Source: Zeus faber
Taxonomy: Eukaryota > Chordata > Actinopteri > Zeiformes > Zeidae
Length of the DNA: 64,000 bases
Direction: 5' to 3'
Assembly: GCA_960531495.1 (NCBI GenBank)
Contig: OY482861.1
Coordinates: forward strand, 1,240,001-1,304,000
Of this stretch, positions 47,814 to 58,489 are shown piece by piece (within the stretch, counting starts at the first letter, position 1; each line of letters begins with the position of its first letter). The position numbers and the translations under genes are program-made. The notes under the pieces were generated by a model. That model saw only the letters and a program-made list of their open reading frames with translations, was not told where the DNA came from and did no database searches.

Positions 47814-48283
47814 TAGTTAGGTGCAGTCAAAGGCCGCAAGTCAATTCATCTGCTGATAACAACTGACTCTACGGTGGCCAACGGGAAAACTCTGCAACTA
47901 AAGAAAATACATGTAAATAGACAAAACGCAAGCAAATTTAGAAAATGTCATCATCAATTTGACAACACAGGCAACAACACAATGGAAAAGTTCACGAAGG
48001 AACAAACTTAAAATAAAAACATCAAGAAATGTTTGTGTATCATATCTGATATATTCCCCAAATGAAGTGTCCGTGGTGAATTGCTTTTAAGTTTGTTTCC
48101 GTGCAAATGTTTCCATTGTTTTGCATCTCTTGCCTGTGTTGTCAAATTGATGATGATGTTTTCTGAATTTGCTTGTGTTTTGTCTATTTGCAGTGAGTTT
48201 TCGTGCCGACCACCGTGGGGTAGGTTTTTATCAGCAGATTAATTGAAAATGGATAGTTAGGTGCAGGCAAAGGCCAAAGGTCA
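47814..48283. mobile_element. Foldback/MITE-like palindrome between imperfect direct repeats
   Basis: Left arm about 47,850-48,013 (starts CTGCTGATAA) and right arm about 48,085-48,237 (ends TTATCAGCAG) are imperfect reverse complements, with a central loop of about 70 bp. Clearly paired pieces include CATCATCAATTTGACAACAC, TAGACAAAACGCAAGCAAAT and ACAAACTTAA. Outside the arms, a 30-bp direct repeat beginning TAGTTAGGTGCAG (47,814-47,843 and 48,254-48,283) matches at about 26 of 30 positions. The direct repeats could be a long target duplication or a duplicated host segment. No transposase is present. Confidence 0.8.
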
Positions 48284-49155
48284 GGGTTTACCACCATACT
48301 ACTCTTCCCCCGCGTGAATACATTGCACTTTTTCTTTGTTACAAAGCATATCAGGAGACTTACTGAGCCCTGTGTGAGCCCTTGTTTGTTTTCTTGTGCC
48401 ATCTGCTCCTTTTTATTTTATAATAAATAATTGTAATTTTTTATCTACATTTTGTACAGTGGGTGTAGGTTTATTCCCCGTTCGATTAAGTTTGGAAGAA
48501 AATATTATACTGTCAAAACCATCAAATTAAATAACAATTGATTCTGTGCTCTCTTTTAAAGTATATGTGGTATTTGTCATACTTATCTGGAAATCAATTG
48601 ATGAACCGGTATTTAAGTCGAAAATGATCTGCATAATATGCTCAAATTTACTACATTTACTTACAGCGTGCTTAGGTAGAAAAATAATCTTTACTTTCCA
48701 ATTTTTGATATGTTTAAGTGGTGTTGGCCTGAGGCCTGATTTCTTAAATTGGTTGTATATCCTTTCAAATTAATAATTATACTTTTGGAAGGTTTATATT
48801 TTTCAATCAGAATCTGACCTATTGATTAAAAAAAGTGTTCAGTGTCAAAGTTTGCATGTCAATAGACCATAACATGGTGGGTCCCCTGTGTAATCAAAAA
48901 GTCAGGTGGGGTTCCCATGAGGCTCAAAAATTCAGGTCTAAAATCTTTTTGAGGGTTATCATTTTTTAAAGTAGTTTTTGTATCATCAAAAAATGATCCG
49001 TGATTTATGTACTCAACACTAAACATTTTACGAGACACAAGGACGCGTTAGCATGGGCTATGCCACGTGAAAACCCCAGCATGCAATGGGGGGCGTACCT
49101 TCGTATTCCTGTCTATTATTTGTCCGCATTTTGTTAATTGTTTATATTCTTGTTA
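48284..49155. other. Gene-free stretch
   Basis: AT-rich, mixed sequence with no spliced coding pattern, no tandem repeat and no repeat family that I recognise. Short open frames at 48,184-48,402 and 48,546-48,773 have no domain or conserved feature. Confidence 0.6.
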
Positions 49156-49226
49156 TTTACATTTACATTTACATTTAGTCATTTAGCAGATGCTTTTATC
49201 CAAAGCGACTTACAAGGGAGAATAAC
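49156..49226 (+). repeat. Teleost dispersed repeat core
   Basis: A CATTTA tandem run leads into CATTTAGCAGATGCTTTTAT and then ATCCAAAGCGACTTAC. This motif is extremely common across teleost genomes as part of short interspersed elements. Only this core is recognisable, so it is a fragment. It is one of the best pointers to a fish genome. 49,227-49,540 holds nothing else I can name. Confidence 0.7.
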
Positions 49227-49540
49227 ATTCAAGCTACAGCTATTTCTCTACATTCTGCTGGTACTTGTAGAGTTAATTGACTAACCGATATGATGGTCTA
49301 TAGACCAATCAATAGAAAAAATAGTTTCACCTTTACAGCCAGCAGTAAGGTTTTTGGATGCTTTAAATTGCAGTACACTTGTTCTAGAAAATGATCAGTT
49401 TCTAAGTTATGGAGCCATTTCAAAATGTTATTGTCGAATTAGTGTCTTGTGCTGTTCTTATTTATCTATTGTGCCTCAACACTTTTAGAAGCCTCGTGGA
49501 AAGTCAGTAGTATTTATTTTGGGTTTTTGTCTGTTAAGAA

Positions 49541-50636
49541 ACAGGTGATCACCAGAAAGTGCGCCTGTAGCCAATTTCCACCGTGACTGGACGAAGCCAC
49601 AAGCTGGTCATTACAGCAGAGTCTCCAGATAAGAAGGTATTTTTGTTTGATTATTTATGAACAATACTTGAAGACAAAAGTTGTGATTTTCATGAAAAAA
49701 AAAGACTTTCTATGTTTCTAGTTTGTACTTCTTGTTGGTGACTCCCATCTACGGAGCATTGTGGATGGATTTGTGAAGATGCCAGGGGACCGAGGTACTG
49801 AATGCTTTTTTGTCTCGGAGACCTGACGCAGTTTGTGTTGTAGCCCCTAGCAGCGACTTGACGGCCAGCAGGACCATCGACGAGGCAGCAGTAGACTTTC
49901 GCAGCCTCCTGGTCAGTGTCTGCAGTCGCTGGCCAAAGTTACGCTTCATGTTTAGTACATTTTTGGTAGTATTGGTACTATTAATACTTTTGCTTTGTGA
50001 GCTCTGCAGAACATATTTTACATTTTGAAAACAAATGTACTGTAATAAACACCTTTTTTTTGTGTGTGTTTGTATAGGTGTTTGTCCTGGACTTCCTTCC
50101 GCGTCTGACTATTTGCTCCGTGAGGAATACCATCCTGTGGCGGCATGCATGGGAAGCATATTTTAATTTTAGTACAGTTAAATGTATAACGGAGTATATA
50201 TTTTTAGACAAACCAATTCAATAAATATTTCTAATGAACAAAGTTGACATCTATGTATGCATATTTCTATTCGTCCTAATCGTTGTTTTAAGGCATCAAG
50301 TACTTTTCTGCAGCCAACCACTTCCCATTGAACCACCCAGAGCTGTGAAGCAGAGATGGTGTAAGTACAATTGTACAATTTGTTGTCATGTCACGTGATG
50401 GCTATTTTATGAATAACTTTGCTATGTTGTTAAACCATGGCCCTGTGACATTGCTGTGAAATGCTGCTTATCGCCAACTGGAGACAACAGCGCCGCCAAC
50501 AGCACGAAAGTCAAAGGTTTCTCCCGGCAGGTCACTTCCAACATTCTCTCCAAAAGTGGTTGTGAAGGGAGAGCTCATCGTGCCTCATCCTTCACCTAAC
50601 CCTTTTGAGTGGAGACTGGTTGGAAGGGGCAGAAAG
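49541..50636 (+). pseudogene. SGNH-hydrolase-like protein pseudogene (multi-exon, teleost family)
   Basis: Pieces of one protein appear in order. An exon ending AAG|GTATTT (49,636) comes first. An exon after TTTCTAG (from 49,722) has VGDSHLRSIVDGF, where GDSH is block I with the nucleophile Ser of SGNH esterases. [20 protein letters not shown] runs from 49,816, VFVLDFLPRLT follows TTTGTATAG (50,079), and KYFSAANHFPLNHPEL runs from about 50,295. SRDGV, the block V start, ends at a GTAAGT donor (50,361), and a PNPFEWRLVGRGRK tail ends at about 50,636. Breaks: the frame changes between the GDSH segment and RRPDAV, where about 20-25 residues seem lost. The frame changes again after LPRLT, and a TGA replaces the residue before SRDGV (50,347-50,349). 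These make an intact product unlikely. Splice sites persist, so it is an unprocessed pseudogene. The family function is unknown to me. Confidence 0.6.
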
Positions 50637-50814
50637 ATAATCGGTTGCACACTGTTATTGTTGGGGTAAGACCCTCTGGAAACTGTGATAGTCTCTGATA
50701 TTCACTCAAAGTGTACCGATTTTCATTAAACAATTTTAATATGTTTGTTATGTGTGTAGTTGGCCTTTTGTCAAGACATTGTCTTAAATCGACATTTTGC
50801 TCTATGATTTCACA

Positions 50815-51400
50815 GGTGGACACAACACCAGTAGCGTCGCCGGAATGATCCATCCCGTTATCAACTTGTTCCATCGCATCTTTCTAGCGCTGTCCAGTGT
50901 GGAGAATTTTATATTGTTTTTATATCAACAATTGTATATCAATTTTATATCAAGAAAATTTTGCTTTGCTTACATGGGAAAGCCACGGTGGGACATTGGC
51001 AGAAAGCTACTGCCTCCAAGAGGACACTGGGAACGGAGCAGGTTTGCTTTGTTCGTTGTTTTTCTTCTTTTTTCAATGACATTTTTGATAGTAGTACTTC
51101 ATTTTAGTTTTATTTTGTCCATGCATTTCATTCTCTTGCTTTTTTTTAGGGGAAGGCAGCACCAACCGTTGTGGAGGTGTCTTCAAAGCCACACCTGCCA
51201 GTGATGTGCCAGTTCTTGTGAAGGAATAGCAGCGCTCTCAAACATTTGTCAAAGGTCAGAGTGATGCTGCTCCTTATTATCCTGATATGGAGAGTGCTAC
51301 AGTGTTTTCTGATGTTGCAGCAGAGCTTGACGCTAGCAGGTCTGTCATGGGAACAATTGATGTCACTTCTATCAGCGGAACAGGTGATAGCTGAGAACAT
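50815..51400 (+). pseudogene. Possible 3' exons of the SGNH-like pseudogene
   Basis: Exon-like stretches follow TTTCACAG (50,809-50,816) and TTTTTTAG (to about 51,149), with a possible donor after GAACGGAGCAG (about 51,039). Reading frames contain stops (for example TGA soon after the first acceptor, and TAG at about 51,227). The stretch 51,190-51,390 reads through as an acidic, serine/valine-rich segment in one frame. Linkage to the gene upstream rests only on order and strand. 51,400-51,640 shows nothing recognisable. Confidence 0.3.
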
Positions 51401-51639
51401 TTTTTAACAAAGAAAAACGTAGAACACTTTCAGTGCCGGGAAAGCATACGTTGAGTGTTTACACAAATGGTCCTTTTACGATCTAGAAAAACTGAGATAA
51501 CGACTAAAACTTTCGTGACAGTGATATACAGGAATGTAAGATCTCCTGTGAAAGAGTCGGGCGTCACCAAACAAACATATGCCTCAGCATTCAGACATCA
51601 CTTGGTGGTAGAATTATATCATTCATTAACATTGATCAT

Positions 51640-52345
51640 CATTTTTCTCTCACACTCCCTTCTGTTGTTCCCAGTGGAATGATACAAAAGGAAAATGCAA
51701 TAATGCTTAAGTATAATATAATTGAGGCAAAGGGATCAGAAAATGATGTATAAATTGAGTACAATACATTTATACAGAGATATTGTTTTATCTGTGTCCT
51801 TTTGATGGAGGGGCCAAGGAAAATGATGACCATATAACAAGGTGGGAAGTGGCCAGGTGTAATCAAATGTGGAGCAGAAGTCCAGCGGTGGAGCCGTCTG
51901 TGGGGCGCCAATGTTGGTGTAGAAAGCCCCTTCGATAACTGCTTCCAAAACACACATTTCTTCGGCTGTGGTAAGGGGAATGGCAGTAACCCAAGTAGCC
52001 TATGTAGGTATGGTTGAAGTGGTTCCATCGCAGTTGCAGGGTGAGCAGCGTTCAGCGTACACTCACGTTGTCTCCTCAACGAGTACCTAGAGGGGAGTAG
52101 GAACTTTCTTGCGATGAGATACGTGTATCCATATTGGTCGTTCTACCACCTTAACTGCTGCTGCAGTGGTGCGGGTCCCTAACCCTGCTGGAAAGGTCCT
52201 AGGAATCTGGCAGAGTTCCAGCTTTTCCTCTGTAAGTCGCGATCACCACCCATTCACCTGGTCAGCGGCCGTGTAGAGGTCCTTCAAGTGGGACGGGTAG
52301 GGCTGCTTTGACCTGGGCACATAGACTTAAACACTTGGGTGAGAG
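51640..52345 (-). pseudogene. Fragment of a second endogenous retrovirus: integrase C-terminus and start of env
   Basis: Read on the minus strand from 52,345, a segment with LPVPLEGPLHGR, then PGEWVV and, in another frame, VERPIWIHVSHRKKVP resembles the SH3-like C-terminal domain and tail of gammaretrovirus-type integrases. A frame starting at 52,079 runs through the expected env position. At least two stops and one frameshift lie in the integrase part. The main provirus at 53.7-62.4 kb has its own integrase C-terminus, so this is a different insertion on the same strand. No LTR was found for it. Confidence 0.45.
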
Positions 52346-52489
52346 ACACACATTTTGACAACATTGTTTGGTATAGGTCCAAGATTGTTAAATGGGCGTT
52401 AAATAGTTGAATAGCAGACTACAGGCTCAGTACAAAAATGAATGTATGCACACTCGTGTAACAACAGAATAATATTATCACAATGTCTA

Positions 52490-52830
52490 ATATGTAGGAG
52501 ATAATAGGCGGCCATTTTGACACGCCCATGCATGGCACCACTAGAATATCAAATGACACACTGGGACTGACGAGTGTGCAAAGATTTGTGAATTTCCAAG
52601 TATCTTTTGGAACATGAAATTGTACGTGTTGCCACGCCCACACCGTGTGCCAAAATATATATGTATTTTAATAAGTTTTAGCTGTGAAGGTGTCTTGTAG
52701 ACACTCGTCAAGTTTGAAGTCGATCCGATAAATCGCCAAGGAGGGGTTTCGCGAAAGTACAAAGCATAAATATGACTAAAAAGTCAGGAAAATTCAAAAT
52801 GGCCGACTTCCTGTTGGGTTTCCGTCATGG
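52490..52830 (-). repeat. Unidentified dispersed repeat family R, copy 1 (inverted)
   Basis: Reverse complement of the family seen at 62,630-62,990. Shared landmarks are the palindromic TGTCTACAAGACA (here 52,691-52,703), CTTCAAACTTGACGAGTG, GGTGTGGGCGTGGCAACACG, CATGTTCCAAAAGATACTTG and GGCCATTTT. It carries no open frame of note. It faces copy 2, so the two form a large inverted pair around 52,830-52,940. Confidence 0.8.
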
Positions 52831-52939
52831 CGGAAATATATATTTTTTCCAAGTCTAGAGAGGTTACAAATGTGTACCGAATTTTGGGAGTTTACGTGGA
52901 AAAAGGTGAATAGGTCAGAAAATTATTATTTTATTTTCT

Positions 52940-53370
52940 AGGGTGGCGTGGCAACACGTAAAATTTCATGTTCCAAAGATACTAATTCACGAAAACTTTG
53001 CGCACTTGTTAGTCCCAGTGTGGCAATTGATATTGTATGAGTTGCCTGCATGGGCGTGGCAAAATGGCCCGACACACCCTGTTGAAAATTTCAAAACATC
53101 AAACCTATTCACTTTTTACCATGAAATTCACAAAATTCGGGACACTTTTGTAACTTCTTGGATTAAATGTGTAATTTTAGTCACTTTCCGTTCATTTTCT
53201 CGCTTTGTACTTTCGTAAACTCCTCCGAGGCCATTTATCTGGCTTCAAACTTGGCGAGTGTCTACAAGACACCTTCACGATGAAAAGATATTAAAAAAAT
53301 AAATAATTGTCACACGATGTGGCCGTGGCAAAGCGTTGGATTTCGTGTTCCAAAAAAAGCTGTGTTTTTG
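52940..53370 (+). repeat. Repeat family R, copy 2
   Basis: Same family, plus orientation. GGCGTGGCAACACGTAAAATTTCATGTTCC-type text comes first, then CCCAGTGTGGCAATTGATATTG, GAAAATTTCAAAACATCAAAC and the TGTCTACAAGACA palindrome at 53,259-53,271. Confidence 0.8.
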
Positions 53371-53394
53371 TAATATTTTATCCACTTTTTATGC

Positions 53395-53650
53395 TTTGTA
53401 CTTTCGTGAACTTCTCCTGGGGGATTTTTTGGATTGAGACTCATTGGGGATTAAAAGTTATTAAAACATTTTTTTTTCGTCACGATGCGGGTGTGGCAAC
53501 GCGTTGAATTTTATGTTCAAAAAAACAGTTTACGTGACTTTTGGGGCCTTGAGAAACTACAAAATTATTGCAAAACTTTGCACACTCTTCAGTCCCAGTG
53601 TGGCATTTAATATTCTATGGGTCCTATACATGGGCGTGTCAAAATGATCA
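53395..53650 (+). repeat. Repeat family R, copy 3 (diverged)
   Basis: Has CTTTGTACTTTCGTGAACTTC, GATTAAAAGTTATTAAAACA, a GGTGTGGCAACGCG box, GACTTTTGGGGCCTTGAGAA and CCCAGTGTGGCATTTAATATTC. It matches 63,045-63,310 best. It ends where retroviral env sequence begins. Confidence 0.75.
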
Positions 53651-53654
53651 ACTA

Positions 53655-54342
53655 GATGCAGTTATCGTGGATGAGGATGTCGGGGTCCTGGTGCTGGGGA
53701 AAGGAGGCCCATACCTATAGCAACATAGGTGTCGCCACATTCCTTCTGTCTCAATGCCATGTACGCTTGTATTTCTGGTTTTCCCAACGCAGTCATGATG
53801 CATTTTTCACTAGAGTACAAATGCATGGTATACAACAACATCCACATACAATTAACAGAGCAGCAATGATAGCAACGTTGATTATGCATGATAAAATGAG
53901 GCCTTTTCATTTGGAAAACATAGAGTCCAACCAACCAGTGATGTGATCATCCATTCCTGCATTTTCTTTTAGTTCTACGCTCCGTGAGTGGAGTAGCAAT
54001 TCCTCCTACTGGTTCCTGTGTTTATAAGCACATTACTCCATGCCCCACAATCAATATGGGTACCTTAAACCTCGTCCAGCCACCAGTCACTTGTTAGTCT
54101 AGGGTTGGTGGACCACGCATATTTCTCATTCCACTGGTACTGCTCCTACCCTGTGGAATCACACTTTATTATGGAACAGAAATCAACATTGAATGCCAGG
54201 ATTTGTCCTTCATAGGCATAAATGACAAGAACTGTTTCTTTCATTCGGCCCCACTCTTTGACCTTTGTCATATACTGGTCATACGATAATTGGGGTCCCA
54301 CTTGGTAAGAATATGTATACTGTGTAGGGTCCAGGACTTCTC
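53655..54342 (-). pseudogene. env: Retroviral env remnant with large internal loss
   Basis: The envelope glycoprotein would mediate receptor binding and fusion; this copy is broken. The N-terminal part starts after a splice acceptor (54,342) and stays open to a stop at 54,146-54,148, with more stops after it. A basic RTKR motif (53,965-53,976) may be a furin-type site. A hydrophobic segment at about 53,832-53,905 followed by a cysteine cluster (CGCCCIPC) is the typical membrane anchor and start of the cytoplasmic tail; it stops at 53,793-53,795. These three parts lie in three different frames. The total of under 700 bp is far short of a usual env (about 1.5-2 kb), so most of SU and the TM ectodomain are deleted. 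Confidence 0.7.
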
Positions 54343-54368
54343 CTAGGGTAAACAAAAAAAATATTATT
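54342..54368 (-). promoter_or_regulatory. Candidate env splice acceptor
   Basis: On the minus strand, a T-rich tract (TATTTTTTTTGTTTACC) runs into CTAG, with the exon beginning at 54,342. It lies just after the end of integrase, where retroviruses usually splice the env mRNA. The matching donor in the leader was not located. Confidence 0.45.
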
Positions 54369-54386
54369 TTTTTTTTACATGGTTAA

Positions 54387-55665
54387 TTACAGAATGCTTA
54401 CGTCTTTCAGCTGGATCCTTGTTTCTGTGAGAGTTCTTGCGGGTGGGGTGACAGGGGCGCAGTGGGAGAGGTGGTGACAGGGAGCACCAGTTTTATTTTT
54501 GAGCTTTACTGCATGTGAGGTGGCCAACACTACCTCCCAAGGTCCAGTCCACCTTGGCTCAGGCCACTTCTGTTTGTGGACCTTGATGTGGACCCAGTCT
54601 CCGGGGCTGACCACCAGGGTGTGGGGCAGTCTGGGGCAGTGTTCTTGACCTGTGAATACAAAACTCGAGATACTGCGGTTAGTGCTTTGACATATTCAGG
54701 TAAACCTTCCTGGAAATCATCAAAAGCGGGTGATTTAGCTGGTAGGTTGTGAGGACCTGGCATGGGGCGGCCTGTTAATATCTCGTGTGGGCTAAGATGT
54801 GTTTGACTATGGGGAGAGGTCTCGCATGGACATTAATGCTAGGGGTAGGGCATCTACCCACGTTAGTTTAGTCGTTTTTGTGATGTTCTGTAGAGACATA
54901 CTGAGTTGCTGTTTTGTCTCTATCAGCACCTTGGCCATTTTTTCTTTCAACGTCTGGTTTGCACTTTCAACTAGGCCTTTTGACTGGGGGTGATAGACTG
55001 AACCAGATCTATGGGAGATACCTAATGCCTGTTCTACCTGGCTGAGTTTTTTATCGCTGGTAAAATAAGATCCATTGTCCGAGCAGATAACTGTGGGGTA
55101 ACCCCACCGAGGAATGCGTTTTTTCCATAACCATTTAATCACAGATACTGCATCCTCTCTTTTGCAAGGGACTGCTTCTACCCATTTGGAGAATCGATCT
55201 ACCATCACGAGTAGGTATCTGTACCCTTGTACTCTGTTGTCCCTGCCCATGCCGGTGTAATCTATGCATATTTCTCTGAAGGGGTAGGGGGGCACTGAGA
55301 ATGTTCCCAAAGGTCTTTGGTAGACTGTCTTCTTATTTAGCTCGTGACAGACGACGCATTCTGCAATATGGTTGGCCACCATTTCCTCCAGGTAGGGATG
55401 CCACCAGTCCTGTTTGAGCCTGTTGGTGGTTCTTTTGGGTCCTTCATGAGTCTGTCCATGTGCATCCTTGATGAGGTAGACCAGGAGTGCGGCTGGTGCT
55501 ACTGGGCGCCCATCGTGGCTTCTCCATAGGCCGCTGGTGCATGTGGCTCCTTTCTTCTGCCACTGCGAGTGTTCGTTCCATTTCGCTTCTTTCTGCACTT
55601 CTTTCAGATGTTCCTCTGACAAATTGAGGGCGTTGTCTTCAGTAAATACAATCATCATTGCTGCG
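54387..55665 (-). pseudogene. pol: Retroviral integrase (pol C-terminal part)
   Basis: Integrase joins viral DNA to the host chromosome. In the frame that opens at 55,904, a zinc-binding HHCC domain is visible (His at 55,460 and 55,448; Cys pair CVVC near 55,358-55,347). The catalytic triad is complete: Asp in ICIDYTG (about 55,262), Asp in VICSDNG (about 55,079) and Glu in GLVESANQ (about 54,968), with 36 residues between the last two. The C-terminal domain is split by frame changes near 54,800-54,760 and near 54,615. The final piece contains WPEPRWTGPWEV, typical of the SH3-like domain, and ends at 54,387. Despite the intact triad it is a pseudogene, because the upstream frame and this tail are broken. 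Confidence 0.88.
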
Positions 55666-56512
55666 CTTTCTTTTAGGTTCCCTCCTGCTTCTTTTGCTGC
55701 TGTGTCGGCTGCGTTTGAATTTCCTTTGGAGTGTCCTTTGCATTTGATGATCTGGATTTTTCGGGGGAGATGTATAGCTTCCAGGAGGGCGAGTATGAGG
55801 TCTTTGTGTTTTACCGGGGCTCCTGCTGACGTTTGGAGTCCTCTTTTCATCCATATGGCTACATCCACGTGAGCTGTATGCTGAGTCGGTGAATATGTTT
55901 GCATTTTTGTTTTTTGAGATTTTTAATGCTTTCACCGAGGCGTCGAGTTCTGCTTTTTGTGTTGATGCTGGTTGTTCTATCATCCCACTTCTTAGGGTGA
56001 CGTGGTGTCCATTAATTTGTTGAATGGCTGCGTATGATGCTCTATTTCCCTCTTCTTCTTTGAAACAACAACCATCTATAAACAGGACAATTTCTGCATC
56101 GGGGTCAGATGTTCCATCCAAGTCTGTGCGGCCCTTTGCTTCCAGTTTCATGAGCTGTACGCAGTCATGGGTGCCATCTGCATACTGTAGTCCGCCGGCC
56201 AAGTTGATTCCATCAGCTGTGTACAAGACATTGTCTCTTTCCAGGGTGACATGCAAGCGCATCTTGTGTTTTGGTGTGGTAAAGGTGAAATCCGTTTGAT
56301 CGAGGTAGGATTTGACTCCATGTGTGGTATGCACGATGGTGGGGTGGTAGAAAGTAATGTGGTCGGTTCTCGTAGGGCGTGTGCGATGGCAGCCGTGTGT
56401 CGTCCACATCCGGAGAGTCCATGTTCCACTGTGTCGAGTTTGCAACTGTGGTGAGCCAGGATCGCGCGCTCACCGTGTCTAGGCTGCCAGAGCACAGCTT
56501 GACAATTCCGTG
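55666..56512 (-). pseudogene. pol: Retroviral RNase H domain and connection
   Basis: RNase H removes RNA from RNA:DNA hybrids during reverse transcription. The four acidic catalytic residues can be found: Asp in LFIDG (about 56,076), Glu in KAELDAS (about 55,950), Asp in FTDSAYS (about 55,887) and Asp in NAADTAA (about 55,706). The connection segment before it changes frame near 56,510 and again near 56,370. Another frameshift falls just after FTDSAYS, near 55,885, so the last Asp is in a different frame from the first three. Confidence 0.85.
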
Positions 56513-57670
56513 CTTTTCAGTAACGTCCAAATGGAACGAGGAAGAGATGTCTGGGGTGCATAGGTGTTCGGCCTTCCCCATGAGTTGTTTCAATCTTATG
56601 AACGCTTCCTCCGCACTTGTGGTCCAGTTGAGTGGTGCCTTGACGTTCCGATGGCCAGCTTCCGCAATGGGTTCGCGTGGGGGAACAGTGTGGTCCACAT
56701 AATCAGCTATGTGGTGTCTGCTATAGCCAGTGAGTCCCAGGAATGCTAGCATTTGCTGCACGGTGGTGGGTTTAGGGTACTGGAGCATTCTCTGTTGTCT
56801 TTCCGGGTTGATGTATCTCTTATCTCCCGTGATCCTTTTTCCCAGGAATACCACTTCTGTGCGGCAGACCTGTGCTTTTTCCTTCCTGATTTTGTAGCCA
56901 CATTTTGCGATGCGCCGTAGCAGGGATTTGGTGGCCGTGAGGCAATTTTCTACTGTGGTGATGTCCATGAGGATGTCGTCGACATACTGGATGAGTAGGA
57001 GTTCCTTGAGATCTGCCTTCAGGCAGGCGTTGAATATGGTTGGCGTGCATGTGAATCCTCGTAGCATTCTTGTGTAGGTCTAAGAGCATTTTTTAAATGT
57101 GAATGCAAACATATCTTGACTTTCTTTGGCCAAGGGGAGGCAAAAAAATGCGTTGGCCAGGTCGATGACGGTGAAAAATTGATGACTCGGGGAGCCTGCA
57201 TGCAGGGCGACATGGGGGTTGGGCACTTTTTCAGTAATGGGTTGGACCACCTGGTTGATACGTCGCAGATCGTGGACCAGGCGCCATGAGTGTCCTCCAG
57301 CCTTGGGTACTGGTAGAATTTGTGTGTTCCACGGTGAATCCGCTGGTCGTAGAACTCCTGCTTGTAAGAGGCCTTCAATGGTGGAGGCTATTCGAGCAGC
57401 TGCCTCGGGCTTGACCTTGTACTGACCTTGCCAAATGGGCACAGCGTGGGCTTTCACTTTGATGTGTATATTGTGGTGTGGTGTGCAGCCAACGTGATAG
57501 GGGCCGGTGGTCCAGAGGGTTGGCGGTAGTTGGGCGAACATTTCTGCTGCCAGGGGGTGTTCTTCGATGCTTCCTTGATAAGTTCTTTCCAGGACATTTC
57601 TTTCATATATGCCTTGTTCGTAGCTGTTGTGTCCTATTCTCCAAACCGATTTGTCTGGCATGTGTTGCAA
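56513..57670 (-). pseudogene. pol: Retroviral reverse transcriptase
   Basis: RNA- and DNA-dependent DNA polymerase. The fingers/palm region shows AGVLRPADSPWNTQILPV and RLVHDLRRIN. The first catalytic Asp is in FFTVIDLANAFF (about 57,163), and the YVDD box is intact at 56,975-56,986. Between them a TAG stop lies at 57,080-57,082 in the same frame. The residues around the usual LPQG turn are altered (RMLRGF). The thumb follows (VFLGKRITGDKRYINPER, FLGLTGYSRHHI). The protease-linker frame upstream overlaps in a different frame at 57,634-57,670, indicating a frameshift. All other RT positions checked look normal. Confidence 0.9.
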
Positions 57671-58489
57671 CAGGGGGTTCGTTGTGGGGACCCAGGTGGG
57701 TTGGCGAGGGCTCTTTTGACCATGGGGCCCAATTGTTTGGCTGCATGGTTGGCTTCTACGGCTAGGGTCACATGTGGAACTGCGGTGTCGTGAAGTAGAT
57801 ACCAGGATTGTTGGTCTGGTGTCAGGCGGACCGCTGCTGCAACTCCTTCGTGGCCCAGATAGAAGTCTGTTGTCTGGAGTCGTTCTTGTCGTCCCTCCTT
57901 TTTCGCTTCCCAGCCTTCGTCATAGATGTCATCACGGTGGCGTGTGAAACAGAGAGTGCAGTGTACGGGTCCAGCATCGACTTTTTCCAGAGTTGGTAGG
58001 TTTACAAAATGCCACCAGCCGGTGAGTGTGGGGTCGGGGGTGGTATCAGGAGTTCCACCTAAGACGAGTATACGTTCGAGGGGTATTAGCTCTTCTTTTG
58101 GCTCAGAGAAACTAACATCCAGACCGTGGAGGTTACATATCACAGATGCCCCTGTTCTTCGGAGAAGGTCCCTTCCCATTAGGTTGGTGGGGCAGCTTGG
58201 TGAGTAGAGGTATTGGTGTCTGACTTTGTGAGGACCTATCTTGGTAGGGAGGGGTGCGGTGAGGGTTGGACTTGTGTCGTCCCAGAGAATCCAACAGTCC
58301 GTAATTTCCGAGTGGATAGTTGTATGTAGTACGTAGTATGTTGGCGGCCAGGTTCTTCAAGCAAGACACGTGACAGTGACAGTGACAGTAATTCCTTGGA
58401 TTGACAGTGATTCCTTGGATTGTACATGGCACTACTGGTTCGGCATTTATTTTTGTCTGTACCACCACTTCCATGTCCCCTGGGCGCCT
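57634..58489 (-). pseudogene. pro: Retroviral protease region and pro-pol linker
   Basis: The frame continues directly from the gag UAG, reading RRPGDMEVVVQTKINAEP and onward. It then changes frame before DCWILWDDT and reaches LMGRDLLRRTGA, the usual C-terminal signature of a retroviral aspartic protease (near 58,185-58,150). I could not find the D-[ST]-G active-site motif in any frame between 58,200 and 58,489, so the core appears deleted or scrambled. A linker of about 150 residues follows to 57,634. Confidence 0.65.
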
